From: Mycobacterium sp.
GTDB lineage: Bacteria; Actinomycetota; Actinomycetes; Mycobacteriales; Mycobacteriaceae
Reading direction: 5' to 3'
Assembly (NCBI GenBank): GCA_025965895.1
Contig: JAOPWC010000047.1
Span: 1 to 64,000 of the forward strand
Length of the DNA: 64,000 nt
Position numbers and translations under genes: made by a program. Shown here piece by piece: positions 57,781-64,000 of the stretch (position 1 is its first letter; each line of letters opens with the position of its first letter). Below the pieces are notes generated by a model. That model saw nothing but the letters and a program-made list of their open reading frames with translations, did no database searches and was not told the DNA's origin.

Positions 57781-60522
57781 CTAACTGATCGGGACCACCA
57801 CCGGTGGCGTGTTGTATCCCGTGACCCGCGCCCATTTCGGGACGTCCCCGGTGGCTGGGACCTCACCATGAATCTCGACCGTTTCGCCGGGAAACACCGT
57901 GACGTAGTTGTCGCTGTACTCGACCGGCAGGATCTCGTCACCATCGTGCGTGGGCAATATCTCGGCACGCTCAAAAAACGCAACATGACCCGTCGGGTTG
58001 CGGAGCCGGACCACGACGTCACGATCCCCTGCTGAGGGGTCATGTTGGGCAGTTATCGTAAGGGGAACACGCGCCAGGTAATTGAGCGCGGTCATATCCG
58101 CCCAACTCGCTTGTTGCAGCTCGAAGGGCGAATCGTTGTCTGGATCACCGATGTCGTCGCTCTGCTGAGACTGCCAGTAGACGTTTTCGGTGATCACCTT
58201 GCCGGTGCTGTCCAACAACTCACAGCGCACGAAGAAGACGTCGGAATCCTGGGCGCTCCTGGGCAGCGCCATGACTTGAACGGCTCCACCGGAGACCACC
58301 TTGACGTTGTCAGCCGCACGGTCTTCGCGCAGGTTTCCCTGCAGATCGTAAACACGGACGCGGGCCCGCAACTTCTGCTGGTCGCTATGGGTCTGGTTGA
58401 CCACACTCACTTTTGCCAGGCTGTGGTCGCCCGTGGCATAGGAGTCGAAAACCACCGACAGGGGCCGCAGGCCCTTCTTTGCACCGAAGTACGCGCCCCC
58501 CGGTCTGAGGAAGTAGTCGAAGATGTTGCCGAAGAAGGACGGCCAGTGACTGTTCAGCATCCAGTAGATGGTCATCTTGTGAGTGGCCCATCCGTTCGCG
58601 GCAAACGCCTCGAACTGGGCGCGAGTCGCTTCGTAGTGTGCCAGTTGAGCTTTGTTGGCGAACATCTCGGCATTGCTGGACGGGCCGTAGCGGCTGTCCA
58701 CGGCACGCTGAATATTTGTCAGCGCGGCGTTGTTCTCGTTCGAGCCCGCATGGAAAGACCACGTGTCATTGATCGGCCACAATTTGTCGGGCGGAATAAA
58801 TCTCTTCAGGCTGGCGAAAGGAGGGATGTGTTCGTTGTCGCCCTGTTCGGCAGTAGCGCCCCATGTAGCACCATAGCGTCCACTGAACCAATACGTCGGT
58901 GGTCGCCAGCTGTACGGCCCGGCCATGTCGATGCCGTCCCATTCCGGCTCGCCGTTCTCGTCCCTCGCCAAAGAGGAGACGGTGTCCACAGTCGCGTTTT
59001 GCCAGTGCAATTCGTCCAGAATTGTGTGATATTGCGCCAGAACCGGGGGCGGAGGCATTCCATCGCTGGCGTTGGCCCACACGAAGACAGACGCGTGGTT
59101 ATGAAGCATCAAGATTTGCGAGCGGAGACTGTCCTGTGCGACTTTGTGGTCTTCCCCACTCCACTGGTCCCACTTCTCCCACTGGTTACAGCACATCCAG
59201 CCGAACATCAGCGGAATACCCAATTCGTCCGCCATCTCGACTAGGTGTTCACTGGAAAGTTTGCCCTCCAGTCGCAGCATGTTCAGGCCGAGGTCCTTCG
59301 CGTACCGAAGTATTGCATCTTCGCGGTCGGGGTCATATTTGTAGAGCAGGTCAGGCGTGTAGGCGGCGCCACGCACCAGGAAGTCTTTACCGTTGACTTT
59401 CAGATAGAAGTCGCCGCCATTAGAAGAAACGCCGTCATCGCGATATTGCGAGACTGTCCGGATGCCGAAACGCAGATCGGTGGCGTCGCTCACCTGGGTG
59501 TTCGCCCGAAATTCCAGCCGAAGATCGTAAAGGTTCGGCTCGCCCATGGTGTATGGCCACCACAGGTCGGGATTCTTCACCGTCAGCTGTGAGAACTCGT
59601 CTGGTGCGAGGCTGACCTGTTGGTCCTGTCCGGCCGATAAAGTGATGGGCTTCTCTACCTGAATACCGGGCTTTCCGGCGCGCGTGATCGTTGCGCGCAG
59701 AACACCATGGACGCGCTGCGATGAGTAATTGTGCAGATTGGCGTGAATTGTCAGCCGCGCATTATCAGTTTTGGGCAGCGGTAGCTCAGTATTTACGAGC
59801 GGGGAATCGACTCCCACCGCGCCGGAAGCCTTCAGGTAGACCGGTTTCCAGATCCCGGCATTGCGATCCGGAACGAATGAGTCGCCGTTGGCAGGATTTT
59901 TGCCGGGTCCCTGGTAACCGAGATAATTCCAGTTGATCCAGTCGAACCAGCTGTCCGCGAGTTCGACACCGTTGATGTCCTGAAGCGCGCGCTCCGGCGT
60001 GACCTTCACTGCAAGAGTGTTCAGTTCTGTGGGCAGGATCCACGGCGTGACGTTGACTTCATGAGCGTTGTACATGCCGACTATCTGCGTGTTGTCCGCG
60101 ACCAGGTGGCCGTTGAGCCAGATCTCCGCGCGGTAGTTAATCCCTGGAAATTCGAGCGTGTAGGTCGTTCGGCCCTCTGGCACCGTGAATTTCGTCCGGT
60201 ACCACCAGTCCTGCTTGTAGAGATCTTGCGGCACATGATTGGCGAGGTTCTCGCCGACGTAGAGGTTCGGATAGACGTTGTTTTCCCGGAGAATCTCGAG
60301 GACGGTCGCCGGCATGCGGTGGACGGCATACCACGCGGAGTCGTTATAGGTCGGAAGGGACAGCGCCGAGCCGCCCGCCGCCAGACCTCGAGCAGGGGAT
60401 AACTTCCAGTTCTCGGCCAACTCGAGCTTTTCCGGCGGCGCAGACGAAGCAAAAACCGGGTACGCCCCCGCACACAGCAAAAGCGACACAGCGATGAAGA
60501 TCTTCGCAAAGATCTTCAGCAT
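57781..60522 (-). CDS. Secreted glycoside hydrolase family 2, exo-beta-D-glucosaminidase/mannosidase-like
   Basis: WWYRTKFTVPEGRTTYTLEFPGINYRAEIWLNGHLVADN, DLWWPYTMGEPNLYDL, LGLNMLRLEGKLSSEHLVEMADELGI, HNHASVFVWANASDGMPPPPV. Confidence 0.92.
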   Translation of the reverse strand: MLKIFAKIFIAVSLLLCAGAYPVFASSAPPEKLELAENWKLSPARGLAAGGSALSLPTYNDSAWYAVHRMPATVLEILRENNVYPNLYVGENLANHVPQDLYKQDWWYRTKFTVPEGRTTYTLEFPGINYRAEIWLNGHLVADNTQIVGMYNAHEVNVTPWILPTELNTLAVKVTPERALQDINGVELADSWFDWINWNYLGYQGPGKNPANGDSFVPDRNAGIWKPVYLKASGAVGVDSPLVNTELPLPKTDNARLTIHANLHNYSSQRVHGVLRATITRAGKPGIQVEKPITLSAGQDQQVSLAPDEFSQLTVKNPDLWWPYTMGEPNLYDLRLEFRANTQVSDATDLRFGIRTVSQYRDDGVSSNGGDFYLKVNGKDFLVRGAAYTPDLLYKYDPDREDAILRYAKDLGLNMLRLEGKLSSEHLVEMADELGIPLMFGWMCCNQWEKWDQWSGEDHKVAQDSLRSQILMLHNHASVFVWANASDGMPPPPVLAQYHTILDELHWQNATVDTVSSLARDENGEPEWDGIDMAGPYSWRPPTYWFSGRYGATWGATAEQGDNEHIPPFASLKRFIPPDKLWPINDTWSFHAGSNENNAALTNIQRAVDSRYGPSSNAEMFANKAQLAHYEATRAQFEAFAANGWATHKMTIYWMLNSHWPSFFGNIFDYFLRPGGAYFGAKKGLRPLSVVFDSYATGDHSLAKVSVVNQTHSDQQKLRARVRVYDLQGNLREDRAADNVKVVSGGAVQVMALPRSAQDSDVFFVRCELLDSTGKVITENVYWQSQQSDDIGDPDNDSPFELQQASWADMTALNYLARVPLTITAQHDPSAGDRDVVVRLRNPTGHVAFFERAEILPTHDGDEILPVEYSDNYVTVFPGETVEIHGEVPATGDVPKWARVTGYNTPPVVVPIS

Positions 60523-61010
60523 CTTGTCTCGACTCCTCGCACCCGGTACGGGGCTGGCCAGCCCTCGACGGAGCGCGCCGCCGGCCGTTCCGTCACAGTA
60601 ACAAAGCTGAGCCGACCACCCGGCCCCCCTCGGATCGTAGGGGAGGCGCCGCCGTCACGCTCCGCGAGCGCCCTCATGCCCCGACGGGCATTCGACGGCG
60701 AAGCGCCGGCGCCGGTTGTTCCCGGGCACACGCGCGCGGTCCGACCACTTTTGGTCCTCGGGGGAAAGCAGCACGGCGGTGCTGCGCTAAAAGGTGACAA
60801 TGGTCCTGACATCGATCCCGGCATAGTGATTCAGGCCAGAAGGCGCTAGGCCGTTGCGAGACACGAGGAGGCGCGCGACGCAGCCTCAACGCATTGTGGC
60901 GCAGTCGCTTCGCAGTTTTGGAAGGCGTCGGAGTGATCACAATTTTGGCTTTGCCCGCATACTGCCATAAGCGGAGTCGCAGGAGGGTGATTGGAGCTCG
61001 CGCCAAATGA

Positions 61011-61790
61011 TTGACTGATAGTAGTGCTGGCGACCGAAAGAGGATCCTCATCTCGGCAATCAGTGGCAAGGTCGTCGCTGTTACTGGCGCGAGCAGCGGC
61101 ATCGGCGAGGCTACCGCCCGCCTGCTCGCCGAGCGTGGCGCGTCGGTCGTCCTCGGGGCCCGCCGCACTGAGCGGCTCGAGGAACTCGCCCGCAGCATCC
61201 GTGAACGCGGTGGGCGCGCACTCGTCACCGCCACCGACGTCAGCCGCCGAGCGGACCTCGAGCGACTTGTCGGATCCTCGGTCGAGGAGTTCGGCCGGCT
61301 CGATGTCCTGGTGAGTAACGCGGGCATCAGCAAGATCGGTCCCATTGCGGATCTTGACGTCGCCGGTTGGTCGGCGATGATCGACGTCAACCTGCGGGGG
61401 GTGCTCTACGGCATCGCGGCGGCACTGCCGGTGTTCCGCCGACAGGGGGAGGGTCATTTTGTGACGACCGTGTCGACTGCCGGGCTCAGGATCGTACCCA
61501 ATCAGGCGGTCTATGCCGGCACCAAGAACGCTGTTCGCACCCTCCTTGAAGGGCTGCGACAGGAGTCGACCGACGGCGTGCTCCGGTCAACCTCGATATC
61601 GCCGGGTTTCGTCCGCACTGAGCTCGATACGTCCATTGACGACGAGGTCGTCCGCGAGCAGATCCGAGCCAACATGGACGCCTTGGGAATCCCTCCCGCG
61701 GCGGTCGCGCGCGCCATTGCGTTCGCGATCGAACAGCGGCCCGACGTCGAAATCGGCGAAATCACGATTCGCCCCGCCGCCCAGGGATAA
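61011..61790 (+). CDS. SDR family oxidoreductase
   Basis: GKVVAVTGASSGIGEATARLLAERGASVVLGARR, VSNAGISKIGPI, YAGTKNAVRTL; start codon uncertain. Confidence 0.92.
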   Translation: MTDSSAGDRKRILISAISGKVVAVTGASSGIGEATARLLAERGASVVLGARRTERLEELARSIRERGGRALVTATDVSRRADLERLVGSSVEEFGRLDVLVSNAGISKIGPIADLDVAGWSAMIDVNLRGVLYGIAAALPVFRRQGEGHFVTTVSTAGLRIVPNQAVYAGTKNAVRTLLEGLRQESTDGVLRSTSISPGFVRTELDTSIDDEVVREQIRANMDALGIPPAAVARAIAFAIEQRPDVEIGEITIRPAAQG

Positions 61791-62020
61791 CGGGGACCGC
61801 TGTCACCCGCGTGTTCGTCGACATCGCTGTGATCTCGACGGCGCCCGCCAACTCGCTTGCAAACTGCCGGGTTGTTATAGAACTATGATGACATGTTTGC
61901 CCATCCCTCAACGGCTTCGGGCACGCCCGGGCAGTTCCCGGTGCTCGTGCCGTCCTGGGCCCCCGGCCGACCCCTGCGTCGGGTGGCCGGGCCGGCCTCG
62001 TCCTGCTCAGGCGGTGGTTG

Positions 62021-62992
62021 ATGGAGCGGACCCAAGCGTTGCGAGAGCATGCCGCACGACTCGGCGTCACTGCAGCGATCGTCCTGGCGGGCGGCGAAGA
62101 GGTCGTGTCAGTGGGTTCGGTTTCGCGGCCGGTACCGGTTCATTCGATACGCAAGTCACTGCTGAGCGCGTTATACGGGCAGGCCCACGACGCCGGACTT
62201 GTCGACCTGCGCGCCACGCTGAGCGAACTGGGGATCGACGAGACACCGCCGCTGAGCGCGCAGCAGAAAGCGGCGACCGTCGAGGACCTACTCACCGCCC
62301 GTTCGGGTGTTTACCCGGCAGCGGCCGGTCACATCGGCGTGCCGGGCCGGCCGACTCGCGGCACCCACCCACCGGGCACACACTGGCTCTACAACAACTG
62401 GGATTTCAACGTTCTCGGAAACATCTACGAGCGCATCACCCATAGAAGCATCTACCTCGCCTTCGACCACGAAATCGCCAAACCCTTGGGGCTCATTGAC
62501 TGGGACCTTTGGGCTCACGGAGCGTACGAGTACCGCGACGACATCCTCGGCGGCACCCAGCGCTACCCGAACTACACCTTCATGCTCTCAGCGCGGGACC
62601 TGACCCGCGTCGGGGAGCTCTACCGCCAACACGGACACTGGAACGGGCATCAACTGATCTCGGAGAGCTGGATCGCCACGAGCACGCAGCCACACGCGCG
62701 CACAAGCTTCCCGCCCGGATTATCGGGCATCTACGGGTACTGCTGGTGGGTGGCAGGCCCCGAATCGGCGTCGGGCCAAAACGGAATTCCGTCGGGGACA
62801 TTCTCGGCCACGGGATTCGGAGGCAATTACCTCACCGTTGTACCGCCTCTCGATGCAGTCGTCGTGACCACCGTGGATATCCCGACGCCTAAGATCAGGG
62901 ACGCGATTCAGCAAGACGGCGCTCAGCGCCACGCACTTGCCGACGACGACTACGCGGAATTTCTGCGCGACGTCGTGAAAACAATCCAATAA
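62021..62992 (+). CDS. Serine hydrolase (class C beta-lactamase-like)
   Basis: SIRKS (SxxK), WLYNNWDFNVLG (YxN), GFGGNYLTVVPPLDAVVV. Confidence 0.88.
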   Translation: MERTQALREHAARLGVTAAIVLAGGEEVVSVGSVSRPVPVHSIRKSLLSALYGQAHDAGLVDLRATLSELGIDETPPLSAQQKAATVEDLLTARSGVYPAAAGHIGVPGRPTRGTHPPGTHWLYNNWDFNVLGNIYERITHRSIYLAFDHEIAKPLGLIDWDLWAHGAYEYRDDILGGTQRYPNYTFMLSARDLTRVGELYRQHGHWNGHQLISESWIATSTQPHARTSFPPGLSGIYGYCWWVAGPESASGQNGIPSGTFSATGFGGNYLTVVPPLDAVVVTTVDIPTPKIRDAIQQDGAQRHALADDDYAEFLRDVVKTIQ

Positions 62993-63025
62993 TGTCGCAG
63001 CACAGCGTATCTGCAGAAGTCCGCG

Positions 63026-63691
63026 TCACTGAGATCCGGCGGCAGGGGCGGCCCAGCAGTCGTGATAGACCAGCTCCGACAATGGCCTGGCAGTTCGCCA
63101 ATTTTCGATCTCCAACACTGGACGCTCCGGAAATTCCGGCACCGGCCCCAGGCACAGCACTGCCACCGGATCCGCGTCGGCGGGAAGTGCCAGTAACCGC
63201 GCCAGCTCCTCGGGGTCGAAGATCGACACCCATCCCATCCCGAGACCTTCCGCTCGGGCGGCCAGCCATAAGTTCTGGATGGCACAAGAAACCGATGCCA
63301 GATCCATATCCGGCATCGTCCGCCGGCCAAAGACGTGCTTCTCGCGATCATCACCCAGGATCACGACCAGAACCTCAGCGCAGTCGAGAATGCCTTCGAC
63401 CTTCAGAGCGAGAAACTCTGACTGACGGCTTCCTAGCGCGGCCGCGGTGCGGTGCCGCTCGGCATCGACCACGGCGTGAATGTCAAGCCGGCGTTGGCCA
63501 TCGGTGATGCGGATGAACCGCCAGGGCTGCATCAGCCCCACGCTCGGCGCGGCATGAGCTGCATGTAACACCCGCTGCAGGACGCATTCCGGCACCACCG
63601 AATCCGGCGAGAAGCGACGCATGTCACGTCGCTCGAACATCACCTTGTAGATCGCTCTGCGCTCGTCATCGGAATACGCGTGCTCGGTCAC
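63026..63691 (-). CDS. bluB: BluB-like nitroreductase-fold 5,6-dimethylbenzimidazole synthase
   Basis: FERRDMRRFSPDSVVPECVLQRVLHAAHAAPSVGLMQPWRFI, MDLASVSCAIQNLWLAARAEGLGMGWVSIF. Confidence 0.9.
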   Translation of the reverse strand: MTEHAYSDDERRAIYKVMFERRDMRRFSPDSVVPECVLQRVLHAAHAAPSVGLMQPWRFIRITDGQRRLDIHAVVDAERHRTAAALGSRQSEFLALKVEGILDCAEVLVVILGDDREKHVFGRRTMPDMDLASVSCAIQNLWLAARAEGLGMGWVSIFDPEELARLLALPADADPVAVLCLGPVPEFPERPVLEIENWRTARPLSELVYHDCWAAPAAGSQ

Positions 63692-63770
63692 GGCACCGAG
63701 CCTAGCCGCGCTCGCACGGCGATTGCGGTGGCAGATTCAGTTGAGGGAAGAACGGCCATTCCCCTGACGA

Positions 63771-63998
63771 TTAGGGCAGCGCGCTGGCCAGTTGCTTCGG
63801 CATCAGCGCTTTGATGTCGTCCCATTCGCCGTCGGTGATGTAGCTGCGCAGCGCCTGCAGCACCGTGCGTTCCAGCCGCTCGACGTCGCCCTCGATCTCG
63901 TAGGGGAACTCCGCCCGGATGCGTTGCAGGAACTCCGCCCGGTTGAGCTTCATCGGCACCTTGCTGGGATCCCATTCCGCGTAGTAGATGCCCCGCAC
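63771..63998 (-). CDS. DUF2267 domain protein, 5' end cut by window edge
   Basis: MKLNRAEFLQRIRAEFPYEIEGDVERLERTVLQALRSYITDGEWDDIKALMPKQL. Confidence 0.7.
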   Translation of the reverse strand: MRGIYYAEWDPSKVPMKLNRAEFLQRIRAEFPYEIEGDVERLERTVLQALRSYITDGEWDDIKALMPKQLASALP

Positions 63999-64000
63999 GA

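Noticed and set aside
58042-59244. 400-aa plus ORF opposite GH2
   Set aside because: Antisense to GH2 with intact family motifs
63692-63770. Looked for a cobalamin riboswitch at bluB
   Set aside because: Spacer is under 100 bp and shows no B12-box-like sequence that I can recognise

Overview
High-GC actinobacterial chromosome segment. It is almost certainly mycobacterial: antigen-85 mycolyltransferase, mycolic-acid methyltransferase family, CYP125, a Tat-exported F420 oxidoreductase like Fgd2, Rv1733c-like protein, and L,D-transpeptidases. I support about 53 protein genes. I saw no rRNA, tRNA, CRISPR array, transposase or prophage module. Main themes: (1) lipid/steroid and redox metabolism (two P450s, haloalkane dehalogenase, nitronate monooxygenase, SDRs), with three sites matching the KstR consensus TnnAACnnGTTnnA or differing at one outer base; (2) an RsbU/RsbV/RsbW-like partner-switching triad followed by a CoxM plus fused CoxS-CoxL-type molybdenum dehydrogenase, which is translationally coupled to a double-ABM membrane protein; (3) unusual architectures: BON-methyltransferase, multicopper oxidase-FG-GAP lipoprotein, PDZ-less HtrA-like protease, DUF1931 histone-fold protein next to Hsp20; (4) a glycan-type cluster of GH2, polysaccharide pyruvyl transferase and FAD oxidoreductase; (5) a striking number of decayed, internally deleted gene remnants in 'intergenic' space (ALDH, DUF7144, LLM monooxygenase, POT transporter, SDR, carboxylate-amine ligase). 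One of them, read antisense, supplies the C-terminal tail of an intact DUF2267 gene. No single element is provably a new system. The best leads are the pyruvyl transferase/FAD/GH2 cluster, the CYP125-YceI coupling, the BON-methyltransferase fusion and the remnant-derived coding tail. All family calls were made by eye from the translations. No database search was run.
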